NCBI RefSeq assembly: GCF_003945595.2
Contig: NW_024104761.1
Coordinates: forward strand, 360,329 to 424,328
Origin: Pipra filicauda
Taxonomy: Eukaryota; Chordata; Aves; Passeriformes; Pipridae
Length of the DNA stretch: 64,000 nt
Reading direction: 5' to 3'
The notes under the pieces are model-generated. The model was given only the letters and a program-made list of their open reading frames with translations, made no database searches and had not been told where the DNA came from. A program made the position numbers and the translations under genes. Of this stretch, positions 34,560-49,500 are shown one piece after another; position 1 is the stretch's first letter, and every line of letters starts with the position of its first letter.

Positions 34560-37500
34560 GTTGAGCTTCTTCAGTCCCACCCTCCCACGCTGCTCCAGTG
34601 TGTGTCCAGTGCAGCCATTTAAAGAGACACCAACAGAGGGGCACTGCTGAGCCTTCATCACCACCTCTGTGCACGGGCCTTGGGCCCAGCCTCAGCAGGG
34701 TGGTCAGACCTGGCAGGAGCACCTGCATGGATGCACAGCCCTGGGTGTGGTGGGGCTGCAGGGATCCACACATCCTTCCCTCTCTCTGCAGAGCCCCTCC
34801 CTCCTGGCACTGCACCGAGGGGCTTCACAGCTGCTGCCATCCCATCACAGCCCCTTCACGTCTCCAACCCCATCCCCGGGCACAGGGCAGGTGCTGGGGG
34901 CTGCCCCAAGTTCACTCTGCCCCTGGACAGGGCATTGCCTGACACGTCATCAGTGGGACCTTCCAGTTCCTAGAGTTTGATCTCAGACTGGCTGCAGTTC
35001 ACACTTCCTTCGTGGGTTTGGGTTGGAACACAGGAGAGTTCTGCGCAAGTGATTCTCCTCCGTGTTGTAGGAGGAGGGAGAAGGGGAGGAGGTGGAGGCA
35101 GGGTAGTTTTAATGGGTGACCCATTTCACTGATGACAATTTAAATCACAGAAATGGCCAGTTTGTGGCCAGTGTGAGTGTTTCACTTCTCTGGTTTCGGT
35201 GACAGCCTAGGAAAGGCCAGACTGGGAAGACCGAGCATCCCCTAATCCCAGTGTCCTGCCTTGAGAGCAGCAGCTGCCTGGGGAAGGCTGTGAGAACAGA
35301 AATATTCAATATTTTCCCACAGGATTATCTCAGCCTCCAGTGATCTGTGGCTCTGGGATTTCCTGAGATGCAGATAACCTTATTTATTTATTATTATTAT
35401 TATTTTATAGCCCTCCATGGCTTTTCTTCCCTGAGTTTATCCATCCTGTAAGGATTTCTGCACCTTCACGATGGCTGGGGCGAGACATGACCTCCTTTGG
35501 CATTACTTTTCCTCACCATTTGCCTGGAGGTCATTGCCCAGAGCTGCTTTTCCCTTCTTTGAGCTTCAAGTGGCTCTGCTTCAATTTTTTTGAGGAGGAC
35601 CAGGGTACCAGCACTGGACGCAGGGTGTGTTGGAGGCACCAGGGAAACATGTGGATGTTTTTTCTTCCCTGGTCCTTCCCAGCAGCTCCTGACGTGCCAT
35701 CCCCTTTTTCTTGCCACTGCTGAGCTGATTTTTTTGTGTGAAGCAGCACTTGCACCCTTGGATCTGTTTCCTGCGTGGTGGTGATGGGCTTGGAGAGTTT
35801 AATTGGCAACCCTGGGCTTGTTTCCCCCTCGCTGTGTGTCCCCACACATTTTCCATGGTCCAGTGACACCATCTTGTGACCTCCTTCTGTAGTTCCTCAT
35901 GCCTGCTCCACCCTTTACCACCCCAAATGCCTTCACAGCCTCAGCACCCTTGGACCACATCGACAGCCCACTGGAAACCCAAGCAGAGGACTCAGCTAGA
36001 CCCCCTTGTCTGCTGGGTCCTCTGGGGATGTCCAGCAGGTTTCAGGTGTGGATTCTCTTGAACAAAGCTGGGTTGCCTCTTTTATCTCCAGTTCTGCTCC
36101 CTCATGTGTCCACTGATCTGCTGGTTATTGTTCTTACAGATTCCATCGACATACCAGAAACAGCAAACTACTTGCTGGGCGTGGGTCGAGCTGACTGCAC
36201 GGGACCAGTGGCACAAGTTCCCCTGGTAAGCTGGGGGAATCGAACGTGGGGTTGGCAAAATACTGATTGTTCATCACCCAGCAGCACTTTTTGCAGGGTT
36301 TCCAGTTCAGAGCCTTTGCCTCGACAAAGTGTGTCCTCTGCAAACATTTCTGGTGACATTTCTTTGAGGCTTGGAGCAACCTGGTCTAGTGCAAGGTGTT
36401 CCTGTGGCACAGGGGTTGGAATGAGACGAGCTTTAAGGTCCCCTCCAACCCAAACCACTCTGTGATCCTTGCACTCACAGGGCGGGGCAGAGTGGCAGCT
36501 CGGAGTGTTTCTGTGCTGAATGAGTCCTCTGACGCTCGGGGAAGTTCATGCAGCTGAATGCATCACTCGTTATTTTGGCTGGGTGGACTTGAGGGAGCTC
36601 TCCCCTTGCAGATGGGCTATGCCAACCCGGAGCAGGCGGCTGGTGGGCTCCTCACACGCCTCTACAGCCGAGCCTTCATCGTGGCAGACCCCGACGGCTC
36701 CCGGCGGGTGGTGTTCGTCAGCGCTGACATAGGGATGGTGTCCCAGAGAGTGAGGCTGGAGGTACGTGGCTGCAAGTGAGGGGCTGCCACAGGGTGGGCT
36801 CTTGCTGGTGTTTGCACGAGGGTTATAGTTTATGTAGGGTTATGCATTAATAGTCATCAATAAATAACACCCAGCTCGGCAGCACGTGGGCCCTTTGCTT
36901 TGGGATTTCCCTGCAGCACCTTCTTGGAGAGATCCTGTGTCTCTGAGGCAGAGGAGCTGTTGATTCCTCACCAAGTCAGACTGCACTTTGCCCATGCTTC
37001 TCCTAGTGGAAAAATTATCAGGAGTCCATTGCAATCAGGAATACATGATCATGGTGACTGTGTAATGTTGGGTCTCCAGCAGCACAGAGGAGAGAGGGAG
37101 ACGCTGGAGAACTGTGGACTCCTTGGATGATCTGGGATTCACTTCAGGTTGGCCATAGAGGTCTTCACTTACCAGATTTTATTATTTTGAGGCTCTTGCC
37201 GAGTCAACAACTGTAACCTACTTGTGCCACCAACACGGGAGTATCAGGCAGAAAGAGAGGAGTGAGGAGGAGGAGGATGAATGGCTGGGGTTTTTTGCAA
37301 GGGCTGGCACAAATCTCTATAGATTTTAGGCACGAAAAAGGGCTTTTTAAGACCACGTCCTTCCTCCTAGGTGCTCGAGAGACTGAAGAGCAAGTACGGT
37401 GACCTGTACCGGCAGGACAACGTCATCCTCAGCGGCACCCACACGCACTCGGGGCCAGCGGGGTACTTCCAGTACACCCTCTTCTGGATCACGAGCAAAG

Positions 37501-40500
37501 GGCTCATCAGACCAGCCCTCAACTCGATCGTGAATGGCATCGTGAAGGTCAGTGTCACCCCGTCTGACCTGGTGGGGACTAACAGAGCTCTGGCTGTGAT
37601 GGTTGTGGCAGCACCTCTGAATGCTACAGTCTTAAACACACTTGGAGGGGGGGTTGTGTCTGCCAGAGAAGCCAGATCAGAAAGCCTTACATTCTTTCTT
37701 TTATGACGATTGTGAGTAGCTTCAAAATATGGTTTTCTAGAATTTTAGGCTGCTTAAGGAAAAAAAAAATTAAATAAGCACCCCCAAACTCCCAATAAAG
37801 GGTTGGGGGCAACTAGGAAGGGAAAGAGAGAGGTTTTTCTAGATAATCTCATGCATGTCTTACAGACATGGACTAATATTCCCTGTCTTCCTGCTTTCCA
37901 GAGCATAGACATAGCACACGAGAACATGAAGAGAGGAAGGCTTTTTATAAACAGAGGCACTGTAGAAAACAGCCAGATCAACCGAAGCCCTTTCTCCTAT
38001 CTCGCCAATCCAGCATCCGAGCGAAGCAGGTAAAAGCTCCCCAGGCAGGAAGGAAACAGAGCCCCGAAGAGAATCCTTCAGCTGGGACCATGAGCAGCCA
38101 TCTGGCAGTTGGTGTTTCTGGTCATTCGTGGGAGGGTTGGAAATGTGGAGTCGAGATGTGGCAGAATGATGCTGTTGCCATCCTGGGCTCCTGGGTGTGT
38201 CCCCAAACATCTGTTTCAAGAGTGGGCTTGAAAGTTGTGCTCTCCAAGCATGTGAGACATTGGTTAAGGATATGAACTTATGCTTTATTTATTAAAAAAA
38301 ATATTCAGATGGCACTGAAGTGCTACCCTTGGTGCATGAATTTGTATCTGGAGAGAGCTGCTCTCTCCATTCCCTGGAGAAGCAGCGCCTGAGGACAACC
38401 ATAACTCTTCCCTTCCCTTCACAGCTGTTTTCAGATGCCTCTCTAAGGTCTCACTGTGCTCTGGTAATACCTGGCATAACCTTTTTATTTCCTTGTTCAG
38501 CCTAGTGGAGATTTAACATGTCAGAGCACTGCAGAGTGTGACTACAGCTCTGGTGCTAATGAGGTTTCCCTGCTTTGTTTTCATCCAGGTATTCATCCAA
38601 CACAGATAAAGAAATGGTGATTCTGAAGATGGTAGACGAGGATGGACAAGAGCTAGGCCTTATCAGGTACTGACCACCAAAGCAGCACGTTTTCCTTCGT
38701 ATCCTCATTCTTTTTTGTAAGAATGAAGGCGTTCTTTTTTTCCCCCCTCTTTTACATCGTTGACTCCTCCTTGTTTCTTTGAAGTAAGAAAATAAAAAAA
38801 ACTCTGCAGAACACAATCTTCTGGATTAGTAAAAGAGTCAGTCCGGGTCTGAACTGCCAAATTCTTGTGGCCTCAAGACCTGGACTGTCATAGCCATGCA
38901 CCCTCCTGGCTGGGAGAGGATGGGAGTACTCTGCCCTTGCTAATCCATCCCTAAGTACCTGGAGTCTGTGTTTGTGTTCTCCCAAAGAAAATTCCATAGG
39001 TCGACTGCAAATATATAGATTGAACAGGCCAGCTGCCAACACACAGCCTGAACAATGAGTGTCCTGTGCCTCCCCCCCAGCTGGTTTGCTGTGCACCCCG
39101 TCAGCATGAACAACACAAACCACCTCGTGAACAGCGACAACGTGGGCTACGCGTCCTACCTGTTCGAGCAGGACAAGAACAAGGGAATGCTCCCTGGAGA
39201 GGTGGGAGTGCTTTCAGACTGCTGGAAATAATGGGTGGAAAAGGGCTGCAGCACGGAGGGGGTGGCTGGTGCTTTGCAAGGGCCAAAGCGGGTTCTTTCA
39301 AACAGTGAAGGATAAACACAGAAAAAGGAGGACAAAACTGAACGCTTGTGATTTAATTACTCTCATCCTCTAGAGGAGAGAAATTGGAAGGTGTTTTCTT
39401 GCCTTTCCAAACTAGTAATCAGTGGCATTTATTTAGACTTAAATAATAAACCACATTTGTTTTGATTAGACTGTTGGAAATTGGAGAGGTGGTGGCTGTC
39501 TCATCCCTGCCACTGTTCAAAGCCGGGTTGGATGGGGCACTGAAAAACCTGGTCTGGTGGGAGGTGTCCCTGCCCATGGCAGGGGGTTGGAACTGGATGA
39601 GCTTTAGGTTCCCTTCCAACCCAAACCATTCCAGGATTCTATACTAGCAAGACATGTGCAGGATACTTGATCCAGAGGGATACATCCATTGCATCTGTGG
39701 GGTGGCATCAAGCCTGTGCTCAGCCCCACTTCTTTCTCCTGGCTTCCAGCCAGTTCTGCCTTGTGATTTGCATTTACCCAGAAGTGTGCAAACACAGCTC
39801 CTTTAAAAACATTATTTCCTCTGAGATGTTGCTGTGGACACGAACCCATCTCACAGGTACTTTGTGTCACGAATTGATCAAGAGGCTGTCCTGGGTGTAT
39901 CTCCAGCAGGTACCTAGAAACTCTTGCCCAGTTTCTCTTTTAATACTCTGGGAACACGTGTGGTTCACGGCAAAAAATGGAAAGTAGAGGAAGTCTTCCT
40001 AATTCCTGCTTGCAAGTATTTCTTTTTGTGGATTATCCAAAAGCTTTTAACAAGACTCAGCTTTAGTGCATCATTACAGGTGCAAGTCAGTGGAAGTTGA
40101 CACGCTAAGAAGTGTTTGCAGGATTCAATATTTGGCACATTGTGTCTAGGAGCCTTACAAGGAAATGAATTAAGAGACGATAATATATCAGAATAGTTGG
40201 TGTTGACATGTCCCAGCTCTGAAAGAGTGGGTGGGAAATGAAATATCTGTGAGAGCTGAATTCAGCCAGTGCTCAGTGTGCAACCAGCTTTGCTTCTGAC
40301 AGGTACTGCTTGATGTTAACTCCTGCAGATCCAATAGCTCTCACCCTGTAAATCAGTCACGGTGAAAGCCTGGCAGGAAAAAAATAATTCCGTGGAAGGT
40401 GCTACAATGATCACTTGGCATCTGATCAGTAACACGAGAAACTGGGGACGTGGAGGGAAGAGCTGCCACTGAGACACAAGAGGGACATGGAGAAACACTG

Positions 40501-43500
40501 TCTGGATACCAAAGCAGACTGAAGGCCACCCTGAAATGGCAATTGCTTTCTGGGTGTCCAGTTCTCCCTTGCTCTTCCTGCCCCCAACCCCTTTGATATA
40601 CATAAATCCCCACTTCAGTGCTCCCAGAAATGTCCAGCATTGCTTCGGAAATGCTCAGCAGCATCACGGGCTCACCAGCTGGTGGTAACACCGGCTCCAG
40701 GGAAGGCTGCAGGGGGTGTTTGCACTCACTGAGAGGCTCCAAAGCCCCTCTGAGCACCTCTGGGTTTGGCAGGGCTCCTTCGTTGCCGCCTTCGCCTCCT
40801 CCAACCTGGGAGATGTGTCGCCCAACACCCGCGGCCCGACCTGCGCCAACACAGGCGAGTCGTGCGACAACCCCCAGAGCTCCTGCCCCGTCGGAGGGGT
40901 GAGTGTGTCCTACCTGTTGTGCCTCAGACACCCCATTTCCTGCAGTTTGCCTTGCTGCCTGGGTCAGTGCAGGAACCCAGTGCCCGATTTTGGCGGGAGG
41001 CCATCAGTTCCCACGGCAGGACGAGCCCTCGTGAGCTCTCCCGCTCGGCAGTGCCCCGTGTTCTCCGTGGGGACTGATCGCTGCCATTTCAACCAATTTC
41101 TCCACAGGCAGCCATGTGCATGGCCCAGGGTCCCGGGAAGGACATGTTTGAGAGTACAAGGATTATAGGGCAAAATATCTACTCAAGAGCAAGGGTAAGT
41201 GATATTTCGCTTTGCGAGTGTGTGTGAGAGCTTGTTATGACAGGAATGCACGTTCATTTAAACAACTCAGTGATCCCTTCCAGCTCAGGGTATTCTATAT
41301 TCGACATTATCTGTCTTCTGTGAATGTTTGTAGATGTAAATTACTCCGAAGTCCACATTTATATGCTTAAGGAAAAGTTTTTTGATTATTTTTTTTTAAT
41401 GGGTAAATGAGGTTTTTTTGATCTTTCTGTCTATTGCCATCAGAAGACCTCAGAGCCTGGAATTTGTTAAACTTAGGGCAGTGTATGAAATCGTAATGGT
41501 AGTGAAAAACTTCTTCTGGTATAACATATCTGACTAGACACCTAAATTTAGAACAGAAAGCACACACTCAGATACATTAGCACATATTTAGATACATCGT
41601 TGTAGGTGTTGTGATTTCAAAATATCAGTTTGGGTTTTAATCTCAGTATTCCTTATAGGGATATAATGTAGATCTTGCCCCTTCCCATCTCCCCCTCCCT
41701 CCCATGCACACATCTCAGAGGTGGAAGAGCTCAGAGACACCACCACAGGCCACTTGTCGGCATCACACTCCTAAACTAACACTAATGTGAGTTAAAATGT
41801 GCCAGATTAAACACCCATGGAAGATACTCACCTTGCCCTGCTTGGCTTTGCATTTACTCAGCCGGTGTCCTCCATCCTATGGGCTCCCTTGTGTCACCTG
41901 AGGGCTCAAAAGCCACCTGACTTTACTGGTTCCCCTCCCATGGCTTCGTGTAATGTGAGAGCAGTCAGTGCAAGGAGAGTTTTTGGCAATGTTTCAGGGA
42001 CAGCAGCTGGTAGGAACTGGAACGTGTCCAGCAGGAGGCTTGGTGGTGGTGGTTTCCTTTAATCACCATTTCAGATCCTTGCCCTGAAGTCACTCCAGGC
42101 TGATCGTGACTTGCAAGATTGTCCCAGTCAGAGCGTCCTGGTGTGTGTAAAACAGAGAGGGGAAACACTGCAGTTGTTTTCAACACCTCGGACTCCTGAC
42201 CTTCGAAGGCTGCGCCCTCAATTCCTTCCAGGAACATCATTAAGCTGTACAGCTTCTGGCAGCACTTTCTGTGTCCCAACCCGAGGCACGTGGGCTGGCA
42301 AACTGTTCCCTGAAGAGCTGACTGGCTTAGCTGTCACCTCTGTGCTAAATACATGGTAAAGTCCAGGCACATCTGAGCAATGAATACAGCAAAGTGCTTC
42401 TTTCTCGTAGGAAACTCTCCTTCTGGTTGGTCTGAGCTGTGAGAAATGCCAAAGGGTGGCACCAGGAACAAGAAGTTGCCACCCTTGTGAAAGAGGTGCC
42501 TGTTTCAGCTGTAAAAGAAAGGCATGTGTAAAACTGCTGACCACAGGGTGTCCTCCCTCCCTGAGACAGGGAGAGCTTGCAGGGCTCAGGGCGAGCAGGA
42601 TGTAGAGATGGGGTGATAGAAACACCTTGTGAGCTTGGGAAAGACGCTCTTGCTTTTACACCTGGAAGAGGCCATGGGAAGGCGTCAACAGAATGAAGGA
42701 ATAATCCACGTGGCTGTATCTCAGCAGGGCCGGCCTCCTGACTGCTTCTTCCTCAAGGCTTTCCACCTTGTGTGTCCCTTAGGAGCTGTATGAAAAGGCT
42801 TCCCAGGAGGTCACGGGGCCCCTGAGCTCAGCCCACCAGTGGGTGAACATGAGTGACGTGTCGGTGGAGCTCAATGCCACGCACACGGTGAGAGCGGCGG
42901 CTGCTGGGACACGGGGGCCAGGCAGGAAGAAAGGCCAGAGTCCCACAGCAGGACCTGGCACGCCGAGGGGAGCTGGGTTTTATCCCTTTTCCCTTTTTTT
43001 TCTCCCTGCCTGATCCAGGTTAAAACGTGTAAGCCAGCCCTAGGACACAGCTTTGCCGCGGGGACCATCGATGGCGTGGGCGCTTTCAACTTCACCCAAG
43101 GTAGCCTGGGGGGCAGGTGTCACTGTGGCTTTGGACAAACAGGGAGGGCACGGGGCATCCCCCACACAGACTGAACTCCCTGGAGGCACTTGGCAGCATC
43201 AGCTGCTGGTGGAACCACAGCCTCCAAAGGGATGTTTTTGGGAAGGTGTGACCTTACAGCCCCCTTGCGGGTTTGTCTGTGTGCGTCAGGAAGCTCCTGG
43301 AGAAGGAGGGTATGGCCATGCCCTGAAGGAGGGAGAGCACTGGATGGGGAGTGGGGAGAAGGAAGACCTGGATTTGGGACACTCTTTCTCATTTGTTCTC
43401 ATTACCTGAAGCCTGCCAAGATGGAGCTCAGCTGAGCTAAAGCTCAACTTTTCAAACCACCCCAGGAAAGGGGGATGGTCAGAATCCACTGAGGAATATC

Positions 43501-46500
43501 CCACCCCACCTGAGCAGGGAGGGGGTCGTGTCTGTCTGAGAGCTGCTGGGGCAGCTGATGAACAGTGTTTGAAAGGTGTTTCCCCCTCAAGGTGCAGTAG
43601 AAGGTGACCCGTTCTGGGATCAAATCCGGGACCAGCTGCTGGGAGAGCCATCAAATGAAACAAAAGCCTGCCACAAACCCAAGCCAATCCTCTTCAGCAC
43701 GGGAGAGGTAAGGACACACACCGCTGTGTGCCCTGGGAAGTGCAGAGATTGCTGGTCTGGGCTGGGATCAGCAATCCTTCACAGACCCAAATTCCTGACA
43801 GATTTGTCAGGGGGCTACAGGAGTTGTCTGTGCCAGCCCACACGGTGAAGGACACGGAGGGAGCTGCAGGGGCTCTGAAGGAATGAAAATAGAAAACAAG
43901 AATAAGTGTTGGCATTAGTTTGCATCAGAGTGAGAGAGGTGGAAGTTTTCCTCTTTCAGAGCATCTTTTCCATGTGTCCCAGGAGGAGAGACCACACTTC
44001 CCGCTCTCATTAGGGCCAAAAAAATCCAACTGAAGATCTACCCTGGCCTAATTCTCTGCCTGTGAAACAGCCCTGAGCTGGATGCACAGGGAAAATGCAT
44101 GAGGTCAGGGAAAGCCAGCAGTGTGTGGGGCTCAGCGTTGCCTCCCAGCAGTCTCTGGCTCCAGGACACCCATCCTCTGTGGCTGCTCAGATCTTAATAG
44201 CTCTGGGTGTTTCTTTCTTCTGTCCTGCCATTTGTTCCCTGCCTTAATCCATGGGAGGACCTTTCCTCTTGTCATAGGACAGACTGATCCGTGCAAAATG
44301 AACCAACTCATCATTGTGGCCTTTGGGAACTCTGGGGACTGAACCAACTTGCCCACCTTCCTCACTGTTACATTCCAAGGTTTCTTCCGATCGTGGCTTC
44401 CTCTGGAAACGTCCTGTTGACTTCTCTGCTTTTCTGTCACATTTGTGCAACTGTCTGATAGTTCTGTGAGCTGCAACATGGACTGATGCCAGCCTTGCTC
44501 GTCCATGGGCAGAGTCACAGCAGGCTCAGGCTGGAAGTACCCTGGAGGGAGGTTCCCCAGCATGATCCTGCTCCCAGCAGGACCAGCACTGCAGCTGCAG
44601 CAGGTTGCTCAGGGCCATGTCCAGAAGAGCTGGGACAGTCAGCAAGGATGGAGAGCCCTCAGCACATGTCCCTGTCCACAGGGACGGGTTATTTCTCAGG
44701 CCCAGCCTCTGCAGAGCCACTGCTCCGTTGGTCCCAGCCCATCCCCGTGCTCGGGGCTGCTCCATCCTGGGCAGGACTTGGTGTTTGTTCTTACTGAGCC
44801 CTCCCAAAATCCTGCTTACAACTTTAAATGAAAATTGATGCCCCATTTCCCACCTGATGTTCCCTTGGCATTAAGACAAATGCACTGCAGTGGAGTGGGA
44901 TCATGTCCAAGGTCCTTTAGAGCACTTAGAGGATGCCATCTGGATGATTGTTATTCCTTTCACCAGTCTCCTTAAAAGCTTTCCTTCTGTCACTTTGTGT
45001 TCAATCAACTCCTCACCTCATCTCCCCTAAAAAGAGGTCCCAGCTCCTCCCACCCGCCTCCTCCATCTAGAATTGTGTCACTGAGAGGAAATTACACTTT
45101 TTTCTTACAACTTTATCACATTTGATGGATGCTCTGGCAGACCTCCTGCTTCTGATGTGAGGTTTTGTCATTCATGCTTTGACCCCAGTAAATTGCTCCT
45201 CCAAAAAAAACCCCTCTTTTTGGCTCGCTGCAGTGGGATTTTGCATTTCATTTGCTGGAGCTGTGCCAACCTCGAGCTCTTGTTCCCGATTTCCTTTTAA
45301 CTGGCTTTTTCATTTCTGTCTAACATTTTTTTTTTTGCCATTGTTTTCAGATGAAATGCTGCTCTGTGTGTGTGTGTTTTGGCTGCTGCAATGGTGCTGA
45401 GTCTGGGCAAGGTCCCTGCAAAGGGGCAGTTGGGAGTCAGGGTTAGGTCGAGGGTTCCCTGAGCATCATCACTTTCTAGGAGAAACTCCCCCTCGGGGTG
45501 GAACTCCCCCTCTGCCAGACCATGTAGTGACAGGACGAGGGGGAGTGGCTTCAGATTGATAGAGAGGAGGTTTAGGTTAGAAATTAGGAAAGAATTCCTC
45601 CCTGTGAGGGTGGGAGGGCCCTGGCACAGGTTGCCCAGAGAAGCTGTGGCTGCCCCATCCCTGGAAGTGTCCAAGGCCAGGTTGGATGGGGCTTGGAGCA
45701 ACCTGGGCTATGGAAGGTGTCCCTGCCCATGGCAGGGGGTGGAATGAGATGGGCTTTAAGGTCCCTTCTACCCTGAACCATTCCATGATTCTGATGAAGA
45801 GGGAACTCTCATTTCCCATCACCATCAGGATCTCTGACTTCACTCGTTTGCTTTTGCTCTCCTGATCAGATGTTCAGCCTCATCAATCCCAGCTCTATCC
45901 TTTTTCCGTGTAGGTGAGGGATTTATAGGTGCTGCCCTGACCTTGTTTCACCCACTTTACTTTAAGCTATCCCTCTGGCAACACCCTGTTTGTTTGGTTT
46001 TTTTTCCAAACAAAGTATTTCCACGTGCCCTGTGTGACTGTGATGGTCAGACGTACCCGTGGAACTAAAACACACTCTCACGTGTTTTACAAACAAATTG
46101 AATTTACAAATAAACTTACCAACCGGTTTATGACTGGAGGAAGGAAAACACTCCAGCTGTTTTGTTTTTTTTTTTCCCTGCCATCCTGAAGTTGTTGTAC
46201 CCACTTTTTCTGCCCCCTCAGATGACCTGGCCCCACCCGTGGCACCCGGACGTGGTGGACGTGCAGATCGCTGCCATCGGGTCGCTGGCCATCGTTGCTG
46301 TTCCGGGAGAGTTCACGTGGGTATTCCTTCAGGAGAGAAATGTGTCCATTTATTAATTTATTGCAGCCAACAGCATTTCATTCAAACCCCCTGTGGTAGT
46401 TCTGTGTGCAGGTAGAAAGGGGGAGCAGGATAAAAATTGTACCCCAAGATTATATATAAACTCACTGTGGGAATGAATGAGATGGAAACAGGCTTCCTAA

Positions 46501-49500
46501 ATAATTTTAAGTGTTCATGGCAAAATGCAGCAGGTTCAGTGAAACAAAAGGAACTTGTTAACTTTGATTTGAGTTTTGATAATGAACTGCACTGACTGTT
46601 GGTGGTACAATGGTGAGAGTCTGAACAGGATAATGATTTGTCTCCAGCACCTTTATTTCTGCCCCGTCTCGGGGTGTCTCCAGCTTCACCCAGGCTGTGG
46701 TGATGAGTGAGAAATCTTTCGAGGTGCTTTGGTTGAGCTTATCTCAGAGGGGCCTTAAGGGATGCTGAGCAGTGCTGGAGGTGCTGTGGGAGTTTCTGGT
46801 GGGGTGCTGCAAGTCCAGCCAGTGGTTCCTGCTTTAGCTCCCTGCTCTCTGCAACCCCCTGACAGGAGGGGGGAGCAAGGGGGGGTCAGGCTTTGCTCCA
46901 GGGAACAAGGGACAGGAGGAGAGGGAACGGCCTCAGGCTGTGCCAGGGGAGGCTCAGGTTGGCCAGGAGGAGGAATTTGTTGCTGGAAAGGGTGGTCAGG
47001 CCTTGTCAGGGGCTGCCCAGGGAGGTTTGGAGTGCCCATCCCTGGAGGTGTCCCAGGAAGGCCTGGCCGTGGCACTCAGTGCTCTGGGCTGGGGGACAAG
47101 GTGGGCATCGGGCACAGGGGGGATCCATGGGCTGGGAGGGCTTTTCCAACCAAAATGATTCTGGGATTTTATGCTTTCTGGAGCCTGATGTTGTTCCCTT
47201 CATGCCCTAGGACCATGTCTGGCCGCAGGCTGCGGGAAGCTGTTACAAGTGTAAGCTGCTGAGGAAGAGGTTTCTCCCGAGCGCAGCATGTCTGGAACCT
47301 CCCATTTCCTGAGCCTTCTGCTTTTCCCCCTGTCTCCTCCCAGCTGGGGCCACGGGTCTCGTGTCTCACAGCTGCTTCCTTCTCACAGCTGCTTCAGACA
47401 GACTTTGCATGTGCCTTCTGACATGCAGCAGGAATGAATATCCTCCCCAAAAGAAGCAAACCCATCACGTTTCAATCCATTAAGCCAGCACAAGCTAATT
47501 CCACTGGGATCCAGGCAGGATGCTAGCAGGACTTTTGTCTGTGGGATGGAGAATTTTTATCTCCTTAATCCCTACCAGGAGTTTGCAACATGAGAACAAT
47601 TGCAAAAAAAAAAAAAAGGCAAATATATTTTTCCATTTGATTGGTGCACCTCGGCTGCAGCCTGAACACCATCATAATCTCAGCTGCTGTCTCTGCAACT
47701 CACTGATCCTTTCTCACAGATATGTCACGATTTTTTAGGGGTATACAGCCAAAAAAACCTCAGATGCATTTAATTTACTGGAATGGGAGGTCACGTGTCC
47801 CCCTTTTTCTTTGGGAGGTGGATATGAGATGTTAATAAAGGCAAATTGCACTTGCAGGTTTACAGTCCTGAGCATCCAGCCCTCTCCCCACTGTAACTTT
47901 GTATTCCATCCTGGTAAAGGAGAATAATGAGAATGATAATGATGATAATAATAATATACCAGGCACCATAACAATAATAACAATATTGATTCAATAGCAA
48001 TAACAACAATAGTAATATATCTGTGCATTAAACAGTTGTTTCAAGGTGTTTTCTTTCCTTTCTCAGGAATTTGATTCCCATGGGACACCAGGGATGAATG
48101 TGGTAATTGCAGGTCTGTGCAATGTCTACACCCACTACATTGCCACCTATGAAGAATACCAGGTAAATGTTAAAATTGTGGATTTTACGTGTTTAATCCA
48201 GCTCAGCTTTTGGCTGCATGGGGGTGATAATTAGTGTGAAATTATGTGTGTTTAGAGCACTTTGCCACAAAAAGCTGAAAGATTTGGAGCAGGAGGGCTG
48301 TGAGGTGACCATGGATTGCAGTGCCCCATTGCCTGACACAGTTCTGAGTCTCCACAAGGCAAAGTAGATGTTGTGCTTTGAGGAAGATGTGGACCATTGG
48401 TTGGACTCCTTGGGTTTAGAAACCTTAAACTGGAAGGGGAGTTTGGAAGAACTGGGGTTGTCCAGCCCAAAAATTTGAAGCATCATAAGCCTTTAAAAAG
48501 AGTACAGTCTGTGATAACTGGGAGAGCAAACAGGTCCTCCCTGTTTGCCGTGGGTTAAAGAATGAAGAGTCACCTGGAACTGCAGCAGAAATATTTTGGC
48601 CAGTTGTTGGACTGTCTCCCTGGCAGTAAATAAACCCTGATATACCACTGATCTTGTCTTAGTGCAGTAGGATGGGCTGTATAAACCACAAAGCCTCCTT
48701 TTCCCAATTTGTCCTTCGCCAGGTTCAACGATATGAGGCTGCATCGACTATTTATGGGCCACACACCCTCTCTGCCTACATCCAGCTCTACAGAGGACTT
48801 GCAAGGGCTATTGCCACGGTAATCAGCCTTTTCTACAGGCCACATGCTGCTGGAGACATTTAAATCCTATATTTGTTCCTCAGTGAGGCCAAATGCTTGC
48901 TGCTCTCTCTTCTCTTGAGAAACACTCGTGGTATGAAGATAATTCCTGTAATGGGGGTCTCATGCCACTTGAGAAATTCGAGGGGATTTTCAGGTCAAAG
49001 TTTGGGAAATAAGTACCTCCAACCTTTCAGCATGGCCTGAAGTTGCTGCTTTTTTACCTAAAGGGAAAAAAACCCTCTGCTGTGTTTCCACTGGCGACGT
49101 CCCTGATCAGTGTGACCATGTGAATGTGCAGGACCGGTGGGCAGTCCTGGGATATTCTGGTGGATGGGTCTGAGGGGATGCCAGCAACAGGGTGTCCTGC
49201 AGGGATTGCTCCTGCGTGCAGAGCAAGATCCTCCAGTTTGGTTTTACGCTCACTTTATTATTCTTAAAATCTGCCCGAGCGGTGGTGTGGGATATAGAGC
49301 CACAGCAGGGATGTGGCTCATCAGGGAGACACTGGTTATGTCTGTGTGTGTCTAACAAGCACGTCTTCCTTCTCCCAGAACACCACCCAGGACTTGCCCC
49401 GTGGTCCAGAGCCCCCATTTTTCAACATAGGCAACCTGACCTTGCTGCCCTCCCTCGGTGTCGAACGCGCGCCCACCAACAAGACATTTGGGGATGTGCT

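Larger units (their letters stand above)
43708..46221 (+). other. ASAH2: ASAH2 intron 13 (largest ASAH2 intron)
   Basis: Contains an antisense, degenerate CR1 fragment (about 44512-44690) and a clear sense CR1 (45523-45797). Confidence 0.85.
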
